DNA of 33,051 nt from Burkholderiales bacterium. GTDB taxonomy: Bacteria > Pseudomonadota > Gammaproteobacteria > Burkholderiales > Burkholderiaceae_C. Below are positions 25,412 through 33,051 of this stretch, one piece after another (within the stretch, counting starts at the first letter, position 1; every line of letters begins with the position of its first letter). The stretch spans positions 1-33,051 of the forward strand of contig JAGWVB010000015.1 of assembly GCA_018971105.1 (NCBI GenBank), given 5' to 3'. The notes beneath the pieces are model-generated. The model saw only the letters and a program-made list of their open reading frames with translations. It was not told where the DNA came from and did no database searches. Both the position numbers and the translations under genes were made by a program.

Positions 25412-26691
25412 GTGCTCGATCCTCGGGCGGCTGGCTTGCGCAACAACCATGACGTGGCACCGATGAGCACGACGGCGGCGCAGGCGCGCGCACATTGCAG
25501 CCCGGCCGTGCCATGGCTGCCGAGGGCCAGCGTCGTACCGACGAACAGCACCGCCCACATCAGGTTGAGCTGTCCGGCCCTCATGATCTGACCGCGACCG
25601 AGCATCGCCCCGCCGAGCATCGAGAGGCTGAATGCAAGCGAGGCGGCCGCCACCATCCAGCGCAGGGCCCAGGCATCGGCCGGCTGCACGACCGGGTTGT
25701 GCAGCAGGTGCACCAGGGCCCCGGCATCGCTGCCGAGCAGGGCCGCCAGCACGAGACCGATAGCGGCCGCAAGGAGCGCGAGTCGGGTCAGTCGGCGCAT
25801 CAGTCGTCGCTCGGCATCAGCCCGGGCATGCAAGCGGCGCGCGACCATCGGCAATAGGGTCTGGCCCATCACGGCCGGCAGGTAGACCACGACCTGGTAG
25901 ATCTGCTCCAGCGCGAAATACAGCGCCAGCTGGTGCGTGCCGTCGGGGCCGCGAGCCACGAAGGCACTGGCGAAGAAGCCCACCGGCAGCACCGCGGCGG
26001 ATGCAAGCGTGTGCCACAGCACGGGACTGGCCCATATCGACACCGCGGGCGGTGGCGGTGCCTCGGACCTGGCGCCGAGCAAACCGCCTCCCAGCAGCCG
26101 CCGCAAGCGCAGCAGCGCGATCGTTGCGGCCGCGGCGCTGCCTGCGGCGATGGCCCAGGCCGTGACGAGCGGCCGGTCCGAGGCAATCATCGCCACGGTC
26201 ATCGCGCCACCCTGCAGGAGTCCGCACGCCGCCAGCACCCCCGAAGCGGCGCGAGCCCGGTGGCAACCGTTGAGCGCCGCCACCGCTATCGCGACCTGTG
26301 ACCACATCGCGCCCGCGATGGCCGCCGGAACCGCGACCGAACGATCGATCGTCGGACCGAAGATCGAGACCAGGGCGGGGGCGCCGAAGGCGGCGACCAG
26401 CGCCGCCAGCGTCAGCGACGCGGCAAGCGCGCGGACGCCGTAGTAGGAGACCAGCGCGCGCTGCACGCGGCGGTCGTCGATCGCCCCGATGCGCTGCACC
26501 ATCACCGTCGCGAGTCCGGCGCTCGACAGGCTCATGGCCACGCCGGCCCAGCTGTAGCTGGCGCTCACGGTCGCGTATCCCTGCGCATCGAATCGGTGTC
26601 CCGACGACATCAGTGCCAGCAGCGGCAGCAGCCGGCCGACAGCGCTGCCGGCGGCCAGCCAGGCCGAGCGATGCAGGAGTTCGCGCCACAT
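25408..26691 (-). CDS. Wzx-like polysaccharide flippase (second of two)
   Basis: 427 residues, with 11-12 predicted membrane segments and the MOP/PST flippase pattern. The ATG at 26691 follows the upstream methyltransferase stop by 5 nt; the stop overlaps wecB by 4 nt. It lies in the promoter-proximal half of the locus, beside wzz and wza, and so may be the main flippase of this pathway. The N-terminal RSAWLAAGSAVGRLLPLLAL helix is typical. Confidence 0.82.
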   Translation of the reverse strand: MWRELLHRSAWLAAGSAVGRLLPLLALMSSGHRFDAQGYATVSASYSWAGVAMSLSSAGLATVMVQRIGAIDDRRVQRALVSYYGVRALAASLTLAALVAAFGAPALVSIFGPTIDRSVAVPAAIAGAMWSQVAIAVAALNGCHRARAASGVLAACGLLQGGAMTVAMIASDRPLVTAWAIAAGSAAAATIALLRLRRLLGGGLLGARSEAPPPPAVSIWASPVLWHTLASAAVLPVGFFASAFVARGPDGTHQLALYFALEQIYQVVVYLPAVMGQTLLPMVARRLHARADAERRLMRRLTRLALLAAAIGLVLAALLGSDAGALVHLLHNPVVQPADAWALRWMVAAASLAFSLSMLGGAMLGRGQIMRAGQLNLMWAVLFVGTTLALGSHGTAGLQCARACAAVVLIGATSWLLRKPAARGSST

Positions 26692-26696
26692 CGCGC

Positions 26697-27404
26697 TCAG
26701 CGCAGCGCAGCCGATTCGATCGCGTACAGGATCTGCCGCGGGGGGGCGACTCGCGGCCGGCCGCGCAACGCGCGGCCGATGTTCCTCGCGAACTGGGCCG
26801 CGTGTTGGACCGGACTCCAGCCCCACGCACCGGGGCACGCGAAAACCCGCGTCGTGACGCTGCGGGCGAGGCCCTCGCGCACGAGGAAATCGAAGCTGTC
26901 GCGCTCGAAGGTGTGTTGATGATGTTCGGTGCGGTCGGGTCGCAGGCGCCGGCCGTCGCGTCTTTCGTCATGCGGAACCATGACGAACAGGCGGTCGGCA
27001 TGTTGCAGCAGACGCCGCGCGCGCGCGTCGAAATCGGCGAAATGCTCGAGCGTATTCGAGCAGTAGACGGCGTCGTATCGACCCTCGATCGCGTCGAGAT
27101 CACCCCGGTGCAGCGTGACGGTCGGTCCGAGTTCCGCGCCGGCGCGCGCAATCGCGGTGCCTGAAAAGTCGATGCCGTACAGGCGCGCCTTCGGGAAGGC
27201 GCGCGCGAACACCGCGAGTGCGTCGCCGAGCGCGCAGCCGGCATCGAGGAGCGTGAATGCCCGGTCACGGGGCAGCCCGCTGCGACGCACGAAATGCTCG
27301 GCGAAGATGCGTGTCTGCGCGCGCCCGCCGTTCCGCTCCCAGTCGCCGCCGACCGTGAAATAGCGCTCCCACCAGGCCTGGTCCTTGAGCTCGGCAGCCG
27401 TCAT
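26697..27404 (-). CDS. Class I SAM-dependent methyltransferase
   Basis: 235 residues. Motif I is TLLDAGCALGDALAVFAR, then ARLYGIDFSGTAIARA, and motif IV AVYCSNTLEHFADFDAR. The layout is a short N-terminal helix (LKDQAWWERYFTVGG) before the Rossmann core, typical of methyltransferases of O-antigen and capsule loci. It may cap or modify the glycan. It starts 20 nt after the wzz stop. Confidence 0.86.
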   Translation of the reverse strand: MTAAELKDQAWWERYFTVGGDWERNGGRAQTRIFAEHFVRRSGLPRDRAFTLLDAGCALGDALAVFARAFPKARLYGIDFSGTAIARAGAELGPTVTLHRGDLDAIEGRYDAVYCSNTLEHFADFDARARRLLQHADRLFVMVPHDERRDGRRLRPDRTEHHQHTFERDSFDFLVREGLARSVTTRVFACPGAWGWSPVQHAAQFARNIGRALRGRPRVAPPRQILYAIESAALR

Positions 27405-27424
27405 CGCGTGGTACCTGCGGGCCT

Positions 27425-28579
27425 TCAGCCTGCAGCGGCGCGGCGACGGACCGCACGTTCCTCGGACAGCGCCCGGGCGCGGCGCCAGTTGTCGCGGGCA
27501 TACAGGGACAACAGCATGAGCATCAGCGCGCCGATGCCGAAACCAGCCGTGAAGTACAGGCGCCGCGGCTTGCTCCGTCGCTCCGGAACCGTCGCGACGT
27601 CGATGACCTGGATCAGCGGCGCTTCGCGCGCCTCGTCGACCCTGGCCATGTCGTACTGTCGCGTGAGCAGCTCGAGCAGCGATTCCTGGTATTTGAACTC
27701 GCGGTACTTGCCGACGTAGTCCTGGCTCGGACTCGCGGCGGCCATCCCGCTCATTTGCGCCAATTGCGTCTGCAGTGCGCGCAGCCGGGCTTGCTGCTGA
27801 CGGATCTCGGGTGCGCCGTCGGCCAAGGTGCCGCGCAGCGTCTGCAGCCGCACCGTAGCCGCCGTGACGTCGGCCTGGAGCTTGGCGTAGCTGTCGGCCG
27901 CCGCCTTGGGGTCGATCTTGATCACCGAGGCGCCGAATCCGCTGTCCTGCAAGGCTCTCTGCGCCGCGTCGAGGTTCTTCTGCGTTTCCTTGACCTGCTG
28001 TTCGAAATAGAGCCGGCGCTGCTGCGGCTCGGTCACGGCGAGGGTCGAGTTCAGGCGCCGAAGTTCCTCCACATGCTGGTTCGCCATCGCCGCGGCGCGC
28101 TGCGGATCGACATCGTCGACCTCGATCGTCAGGATGCCGTCCTTCTTGTCGACATCGATGCGCACATGCTTCTCGAGTTCGTGCCTCGCATCGTCGCGAT
28201 ATTTCTTCTTGTACACCTTCATGAGGCCGAACTGGTCGATCAGGCGATCCTCGACGTTCGCGCTCCGCAGCATGGCGGCGAACTGATCCGAGGTCGTCTG
28301 CTGCACGCCGCCGATCCCGGCCAGACCGGCGATGGCGCCCAGCGATTGCATCGCCGCGGCAGCCGTGTTCTGCGTCTTCTGCGGCGGCAGCAGCGTCGTG
28401 CGTGCGGTGTAGGTCGGATCGATGACGTAGGTGATCGCCAGACCGATCAGCGCTGCGGCCAGCGACCACCCGAGGAGCCATTTCCAATGGCGGCCCAGGG
28501 GCTCGACCAGATCGACGATCGTGCGTTCGTCACTTGAATTGAGTGCGACGTCCATCGCCGCTTCAGGCCTGCCGTTCAT
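27425..28579 (-). CDS. wzz: Chain-length determinant protein, Wzz/PCP family
   Basis: 384 residues. Two membrane helices (about 33-53 and 349-366) flank a long periplasmic, coiled-coil-rich domain (ERRLYFEQQ-type helices, ARLRALQTQLAQMSG). A short basic C-terminal tail follows, without a Walker-type BY-kinase domain. This is the layout of polysaccharide co-polymerases that set glycan length with Wzy and the export protein. The segment IQVIDVATVPERRSKPRR before helix 2 is the typical Pro-rich end. The ATG overlaps the export-gene stop by 4 nt. Confidence 0.92.
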   Translation of the reverse strand: MNGRPEAAMDVALNSSDERTIVDLVEPLGRHWKWLLGWSLAAALIGLAITYVIDPTYTARTTLLPPQKTQNTAAAAMQSLGAIAGLAGIGGVQQTTSDQFAAMLRSANVEDRLIDQFGLMKVYKKKYRDDARHELEKHVRIDVDKKDGILTIEVDDVDPQRAAAMANQHVEELRRLNSTLAVTEPQQRRLYFEQQVKETQKNLDAAQRALQDSGFGASVIKIDPKAAADSYAKLQADVTAATVRLQTLRGTLADGAPEIRQQQARLRALQTQLAQMSGMAAASPSQDYVGKYREFKYQESLLELLTRQYDMARVDEAREAPLIQVIDVATVPERRSKPRRLYFTAGFGIGALMLMLLSLYARDNWRRARALSEERAVRRRAAAG

Positions 28580-30516
28580 CGGGTGATCGAGCGGATGGCG
28601 GCGATGCCGAGGCCGAACTGCGACAGGATCTGCGCCCAGTCCTTCGCATTCTGGATGAAGGTCGTCCTGTCCATCTCCTCGGGCACGAAGATCGTGTCAC
28701 CGGCCTCGGCCCGCAGGCCCGAGATCGTGCCGGAGCTGAAGAATCCCCCGTCCTGCTGCAGCGCGCTGACGACGCTGCCGTTGGGGCGGATCACGAATGC
28801 GCTCTTGAAGTCGGATCCCTTGGTGGGGCCGCCGGCCAGTCGCAGATAGTCGCCGATCTGTCGGTTCGGGCTGTAGAGGAAGCTGCCGGCGTTGAATACG
28901 CTGCCGAAGACGCCGATCGTGGTCGGCACCGGCGGAATGAAGATCCGATCGCCGTCCTCGAGTGCCAGGTTCGGCAGTTCCCTGGAGTCCGGGTTCAATG
29001 ACAGGATGATGCGCCCCGTCGGCTTGAGCGCGCGCAGGCGCGCTATCAGCTGTGCGGCCATGCTCGAGCGCGCGGTCTGGGCCGCGGCCTCGTCCGCGTT
29101 GGTCACGCGCTGCGCGGAGGTCGTGCGAGCCATCTCGGTCTCCATGTCACGCAGCACGCGGTCGTAATTGTCCTGCTGGGTGACGCGCACGCTCTCGCGC
29201 GAGAACTCGGTCGCGTACAGATAGGCGTTGGGCGTCAGGCCACCGGCGATCTTGATCGCATCGTCGATCGTGCTTTTCTGCGGCATGATGTAGACGCCCG
29301 GGCGCTGCACCTCGCCCTCGATGCGCACGCGTTTGCTCTGGCGCTCGGTCGGAATCTGGAAGTCGACGTCGCTGAAGGCGCGCACGATGTCACCCGCGCC
29401 CAGAGTCTGACTCGCGTCGCGCGGCAGTTCCAGCAGCGCGACGCGCTGGGTCATGCGGTCCTTGAGGCGCTCGACGGCAAGCCGGGTGCGATCGCCGACG
29501 GCAGTGAATCCACCCACCATATTGAGGGCGTCGGCCACCGTCTCGCCGGGCTTGAGTTCGATCACCGCGGGCCGGTTCACGCTGCCGATGAAACCGACCT
29601 GAGGTCCGACGGGGCCGACGAAGACGACGTCGCCGGCCTGCAGCACCTGGTCGTTCGAGCGGTCTCCACGCAGCAACAGGTCATAGAGGTCGAGCGTGGC
29701 CACGAGGTGCGAGCCGCGCCTGAGTGTGATGTCGCGGAAGCTGCCCGCGGCCGAGGGGCCTCCTGCGCGCATCAATGCCGTGACGATCGTCGACAGGCTG
29801 CTGACGGTGTAGACGCCGGGCCTTGCGACGAAGCCGGTCACGAAAACACGGATCCCGCGCAGTTGGCCCAGCGATACGCTGAGCTGGAAATTCTTGAAGA
29901 CCTGAGCCACCCTGTGCTCGACCACGGTTTTGAGATCGGCGTTGCGCACGCCCGAAACCTGGATCGACCCCACCCGCGGCACGAAGATGCGGCCGCTGCG
30001 GTCGACGATGATGCGCAGGTCCGCATTCACCGATCCCCAGAGCGTGATCAGGACCTCATCCCCCGGCGCGACGAGGTAGTCGGCCGGCACCAGCGGGCTG
30101 AGGTCGCCTTGCTGCTCGTTCGGTCCTGCCCTGGTCACCAGGTCGTAGCCCAGGCGCCGCACGGGAACGTCGGCCTGGCCGGTGGCGCGTTGCACGAAGC
30201 GCTCGAATTCGCCCGGTTTGTAGGTCGTGCGGCGGTTCTCTGGCGTCGACTCCTTGGCTGTCGCACGCGGATTCTCGGCATGGGATTCTTCGACGCCGGT
30301 CTGCCGGCGATTGGCCGAGTCCTGTTGTCTGAGGACGACACTGCCGTTGTCGCCGCCATTGCCAGTCGTGCTGACATCGGCGCCCTGATTCCGGCCAGGA
30401 TCCTCGTTCGGGTTCTGGGCCTGAGCGCCCGCGGCGAACGCCGCGACGGCGATGCACAGGCCCAGCATGACTCGAATCCAATTCCTGGGCATCGACAAGT
30501 TTGATTTCTGGCGCAT
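28576..30516 (-). CDS. Polysaccharide export outer-membrane protein, Wza/KpsD type
   Basis: 646 residues. The signal peptide ends FAAGAQA|QNPN near residue 34 and has no lipobox Cys, unlike E. coli Wza (379 residues, lipoprotein). The longer KpsD-type architecture fits better. A low-complexity linker leads to the polysaccharide export domain (VPADYLVAPGDEVLITLWGS) and at least three SLBB segments (GSVNRPAVIELKPG, VQRPGVYIMPQKS, GSVFNAGSFLYSPN). It should form the periplasm-spanning export conduit. I take the ATG at 30516; an ATG at 30492 would give 638 residues and also keep the signal peptide. Neither has a good ribosome site. It is the first gene of the long - strand run. Confidence 0.92.
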   Translation of the reverse strand: MRQKSNLSMPRNWIRVMLGLCIAVAAFAAGAQAQNPNEDPGRNQGADVSTTGNGGDNGSVVLRQQDSANRRQTGVEESHAENPRATAKESTPENRRTTYKPGEFERFVQRATGQADVPVRRLGYDLVTRAGPNEQQGDLSPLVPADYLVAPGDEVLITLWGSVNADLRIIVDRSGRIFVPRVGSIQVSGVRNADLKTVVEHRVAQVFKNFQLSVSLGQLRGIRVFVTGFVARPGVYTVSSLSTIVTALMRAGGPSAAGSFRDITLRRGSHLVATLDLYDLLLRGDRSNDQVLQAGDVVFVGPVGPQVGFIGSVNRPAVIELKPGETVADALNMVGGFTAVGDRTRLAVERLKDRMTQRVALLELPRDASQTLGAGDIVRAFSDVDFQIPTERQSKRVRIEGEVQRPGVYIMPQKSTIDDAIKIAGGLTPNAYLYATEFSRESVRVTQQDNYDRVLRDMETEMARTTSAQRVTNADEAAAQTARSSMAAQLIARLRALKPTGRIILSLNPDSRELPNLALEDGDRIFIPPVPTTIGVFGSVFNAGSFLYSPNRQIGDYLRLAGGPTKGSDFKSAFVIRPNGSVVSALQQDGGFFSSGTISGLRAEAGDTIFVPEEMDRTTFIQNAKDWAQILSQFGLGIAAIRSITR

Positions 30517-30618
30517 GGTCGGGAGACGAGTGACCCCGTCAGCGAGCGGCGCGAAGCGTCGCGACGCGGCGGCGGCATGGCCCTGCCGGGGTCTTGGAAG
30601 GCAGGTGCGAGGCGCGCG

Positions 30619-30624
30619 ATTGTA
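30619..30624 (-). promoter_or_regulatory. Candidate -10 of the polysaccharide/T2SS operon promoter
   Basis: TACAAT on the - strand (30624-30619), with a poor -35 (GAACTT 17 nt upstream). Transcription would start near 30612, with a leader of almost 100 nt before the ATG at 30516. It lies in the 213-nt divergent gap. The same strand then carries a 12-bp palindrome (30556-30567). The call rests on one hexamer and its position. Confidence 0.45.
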
Positions 30625-30717
30625 GCGACTCGATGCCGCGCAAGTTCGAAGCACGTGCCTGTTGCACATCGTCTGGATTGCGCCACGCCGAACCGGTGCG
30701 CAAGCAGGCGGCCCGCC

Positions 30718-30723
30718 TACAAT
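30718..30723 (+). promoter_or_regulatory. Candidate -10 of the wecA-like gene; possible leaderless start
   Basis: TACAAT at 30718-30723 is followed by CCGGCC and then the GTG start at 30730. A transcription start 7 nt past the -10 would fall on the GTG itself, so the mRNA could be leaderless. No convincing -35 and no Shine-Dalgarno site are seen. Confidence 0.5.
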
Positions 30724-30729
30724 CCGGCC

Positions 30730-31863
30730 GTGTCCTCCTTCTTCATCGCCTTCGCGGTTTCGCTGTGCGCGACGCTGTTCGTCATCCGCGCGGCATCGCG
30801 GTTCGGTCAATCGTCGCTCGACCACGATATTTCCGGGCCGCAGAAGTTCCATGCGCGCCCGGTGCCCCGCATCGGCGGCATCGGCATCGTTGCGGGGCTC
30901 GTCGCAGCGGCGCTCGGTACCGCCTGGTCGGACCTCTCGGCACTGCGGCCGTCGCTGTTGCTGCTGATCTGCGGCCTGCCGGCCTTGGCCGCAGGATTGA
31001 TCGAGGACTACACGAAACGGGTGAGCCCCGCCAAGCGCCTGGCGGCGACGGCGGTCTCGGCCGCGCTCGGGATCTGGCTGCTTGATGCCGTGATTACGCG
31101 CGCCGACATCCCCGGCATCGACTGGCTCGTCGCCTTCGGTTTTGGCGCCGCCGTCGTCACGATCGTCGCGGTCGCGGGCATCGCCAATTCGATCAACATC
31201 ATCGACGGCTTCAACGGCCTGGCCTCGATGTGCAGCATCCTGATGCTGATGAGCTTGGCCTATGTCGCCTTCGAAGTCGGCGATCACACGGTGGCGCTGC
31301 TGGCCCTGGCCGGGATCGGCGGCGTGCTCGGCTTCTTCGTCTGGAATTTCCCCGCCGGGCTGATCTTCCTCGGTGACGGGGGTGCCTATTTCCTCGGTTT
31401 CTACATCGCCGAAGTCGCGATCCTGCTGCTCGCGCGCAACCCCTCGGTGTCGCCGCTGTTTCCGCTTCTGGTCGTGATCTATCCGGTGTTCGAGACCCTG
31501 TTCTCGATCTATCGCCGGCGCGTCCTGCGCGCATTGCCGCCCAGCATGCCCGACGGCATACACCTGCATTCCCTGATCTACCGTCGTGTCATCCGCTGGG
31601 CCATCGGCGGTCGCGGCGCGCGTTCGATGACGCGTCGCAATTCGATGACGTCGCCTTACTTGTGGGCGCTGTGCATGATGTCGGTGGTGCCCGCAGTCGT
31701 GTTCTGGAGCAACAGCGGGATGCTGTCCGTAGCTTTGTTGCTGTTTGTGATCGCCTATGTCACGCTGTACTGGCGCATAGTCCGCTTCAAATCGCCGCGC
31801 TGGCTGCGCATCGGCCACGTCGAGGCGGGCTGGACGGTGAAGGCGGATAATCGTCAGATATGA
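30730..31863 (+). CDS. WecA-type undecaprenyl-phosphate sugar-1-phosphate transferase
   Basis: 377 residues, polytopic (about 10-11 membrane segments). Family motifs: GPQKFHARPVPRIGGIGI, GLIEDYTKRVSP (usually DD, here ED), GIANSINIIDGFNGLAS, FLGDGGAYFLGF, and the HxH element GIHLHSLIYRR. It should transfer GlcNAc-1-P or a related sugar-phosphate to undecaprenyl phosphate, beginning glycan synthesis at the inner membrane. The start is GTG at 30730; the conserved N-terminal helix begins immediately after it. It is divergent from the export gene. The stop overlaps the ATG of the RhlE gene by 4 nt. Confidence 0.92.
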   Translation: MSSFFIAFAVSLCATLFVIRAASRFGQSSLDHDISGPQKFHARPVPRIGGIGIVAGLVAAALGTAWSDLSALRPSLLLLICGLPALAAGLIEDYTKRVSPAKRLAATAVSAALGIWLLDAVITRADIPGIDWLVAFGFGAAVVTIVAVAGIANSINIIDGFNGLASMCSILMLMSLAYVAFEVGDHTVALLALAGIGGVLGFFVWNFPAGLIFLGDGGAYFLGFYIAEVAILLLARNPSVSPLFPLLVVIYPVFETLFSIYRRRVLRALPPSMPDGIHLHSLIYRRVIRWAIGGRGARSMTRRNSMTSPYLWALCMMSVVPAVVFWSNSGMLSVALLLFVIAYVTLYWRIVRFKSPRWLRIGHVEAGWTVKADNRQI

Positions 31864-33051
31864 CCGAATCCGAGATATCCGCGGCTGCCGACGACGCGAC
31901 GCCGCCGCCCCTGTTCAACACCCTCCCGCTCGACCCCAAGCTGCTGCGCGCGGTGGCCGATTCCGGCTATACGGCGATGACGCCGATCCAGGCCAAGGCG
32001 ATCCCGATCGTGCTCGCCGGGCGCGACGTGATGGGTGCGGCGCAGACCGGCACCGGCAAGACGGCGGCGTTCACGCTGCCGCTGCTGCAAAAGATGTTGC
32101 GACATGAAAACGCCAGCATGTCGCCGGCGCGCCACCCGGTGCGCGCGCTCGTGCTCGCGCCCACGCGTGAACTCGCCGACCAGGTCGCCGACAACGTCAA
32201 GAAATACGCCCAGCACACCCAGCTGCGCTCGGCCGTCGTCTTCGGCGGCATCGACATGAAGCCGCAGACGCTGCAGCTCAAGGCCGGCGTCGAGGTGCTG
32301 ATCGCGACGCCGGGCCGCCTGCTCGACCATATCGAGGCCAAGAACGCGGTGCTCAATCAGGTCGAGTACGTCGTCCTCGACGAGGCCGACCGCATGCTCG
32401 ACATCGGCTTCCTGCCCGACCTGCAGCGCATCCTCTCCTACCTGCCCAAGGCGCGCCAGACGCTGCTGTTCTCGGCCACCTTCTCGCCCGAGATCAAGCG
32501 CCTGGCCAACAGCTACCTGCAGGACCCGCTGCTGGTCGAGGTGGCGCGCCCGAACGCCACGGCGACGAATGTCGAGCAGCGCTTCTACAGCGTCGGCGAC
32601 GACGACAAGCGCGGCGTCGTGCGCCAGCTGCTGCGCACGCGCGAGCTCTCGCAGGCGATCATCTTCGTCAATTCCAAGCTCGGCGCCGCGCGTCTGGCGC
32701 GCTCGTTCGAGCGCGACGGGCTCAAGACGCAGGCCCTGCACGGCGACAAGAGCCAGGACGAACGCCTGAAGGCGCTGGCCGCGTTCAAGGCCGGCGAGGT
32801 CGACCTGCTGGTGGCCACCGACGTGGCCGCGCGCGGCCTGGACATCGCCGACCTGCCCGCGGTGTTCAACTTCGACGTGCCCTTCAACGCCGAGGACTAC
32901 GTGCACCGCATCGGCCGCACCGGCCGCGCCGGCGCCTCGGGCCTGGCCATCACGCTGTGCAGCGAGCGCGACATGCGCTCGCTGGGCGACATCGAGAAAC
33001 TCATCAAGCGCAAGGTCGAGCTGCGCGAGGTGGAAGTGCAGGCGCCGAGGC
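31860..33051 (+). CDS. rhlE: DEAD-box RNA helicase, RhlE type (3' end missing)
   Basis: 397 codons are visible and the frame is still open at the window end. All core helicase motifs are present: Q motif near residues 40-45 (TPIQAKAIP), AQTGTGKT at 60-67, [16 protein letters not shown] at 173-176, SAT at 204-206, and HRIGRTGR at 349-356. RhlE helicases act in RNA turnover and ribosome assembly, and usually end in a basic tail, which is outside the window. The ATG overlaps the wecA-like stop (ATGA), so the helicase is likely co-transcribed with the glycan-initiating enzyme, an unusual pairing. Confidence 0.95.
   Translation, partial: MTESEISAAADDATPPPLFNTLPLDPKLLRAVADSGYTAMTPIQAKAIPIVLAGRDVMGAAQTGTGKTAAFTLPLLQKMLRHENASMSPARHPVRALVLAPTRELADQVADNVKKYAQHTQLRSAVVFGGIDMKPQTLQLKAGVEVLIATPGRLLDHIEAKNAVLNQVEYVVLDEADRMLDIGFLPDLQRILSYLPKARQTLLFSATFSPEIKRLANSYLQDPLLVEVARPNATATNVEQRFYSVGDDDKRGVVRQLLRTRELSQAIIFVNSKLGAARLARSFERDGLKTQALHGDKSQDERLKALAAFKAGEVDLLVATDVAARGLDIADLPAVFNFDVPFNAEDYVHRIGRTGRAGASGLAITLCSERDMRSLGDIEKLIKRKVELREVEVQAPR

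Noticed and set aside
30556-30567. 12-bp palindrome GCGTCGCGACGC in the divergent gap as an operator
   Set aside because: It lies in the leader downstream of the predicted start, but such CG palindromes are frequent by chance in this base composition and no second copy was seen.
31854-32906. Long open frame on the - strand (350 codons) opposite the helicase gene
   Set aside because: It is fully antisense to a helicase with intact motifs, and its translation is a low-complexity Arg/Val/Leu/Asp/Gln pattern typical of high-GC shadow frames.

Overview
The window is a high-GC, gene-dense stretch of a Gram-negative chromosome. The RhlE, type II secretion and polysaccharide proteins all look betaproteobacterial, most like Burkholderiales. 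That is my reading of the protein sequences, not a database result. I see no tRNA, rRNA, insertion sequence or CRISPR array, and no stretch over 300 bases without a gene.

Layout. At the left edge, on the + strand, lies the 3' part of a membrane-type nucleotide-sugar dehydratase (WbpM/CapD family, 1-1392). From about 30.5 kb down to 1354, every gene is on the - strand. Read in the direction of transcription, this run has three blocks. (1) A polysaccharide block (30516 to 13937): outer-membrane export protein (Wza/KpsD type), chain-length protein (Wzz), SAM methyltransferase, flippase, UDP-GlcNAc 2-epimerase (WecB), GT4 glycosyltransferase, an unrecognised protein, a Wzy/O-antigen-ligase-like membrane protein, FkbM methyltransferase, sugar epimerase, second flippase, hexapeptide acyltransferase, zinc-ribbon methyltransferase, GT2 glycosyltransferase and GT4 glycosyltransferase. 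(2) A type II secretion (T2SS) block, gspF-G-H-I-J-K-L-M-C-D (13933 to 5102), beginning only 3 nt after the last glycosyltransferase. (3) A gene for a 567-residue exported, Thr/Ser/Asn/Ala-rich, S-layer-like protein (4844 to 3141) with its own sigma70-type promoter and a textbook terminator, followed by gspE (3057 to 1354).

On the right, divergent from the export gene, are a WecA-type polyprenyl-phosphate sugar-1-phosphate transferase (30730-31863) and an RhlE-type DEAD-box RNA helicase, cut by the window end and overlapping the transferase gene by 4 nt.

How it may work together. The WecA-like enzyme starts a lipid-linked glycan. The glycosyltransferases, WecB, epimerase, methyltransferases and acyltransferase build and decorate it. 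The flippases, Wzy-like protein, Wzz and Wza-like protein would move, polymerise and export it. The T2SS would carry proteins across the outer membrane, and the abundant-looking surface protein inside its gene set is the obvious candidate cargo. Sixteen gene junctions on the - strand are 4-nt stop/start overlaps, so polysaccharide and T2SS genes look translationally coupled in one very long unit. The most interesting proposal here is a single locus for making, exporting and perhaps glycan-anchoring a surface layer. This is an inference from gene layout and has not been tested.
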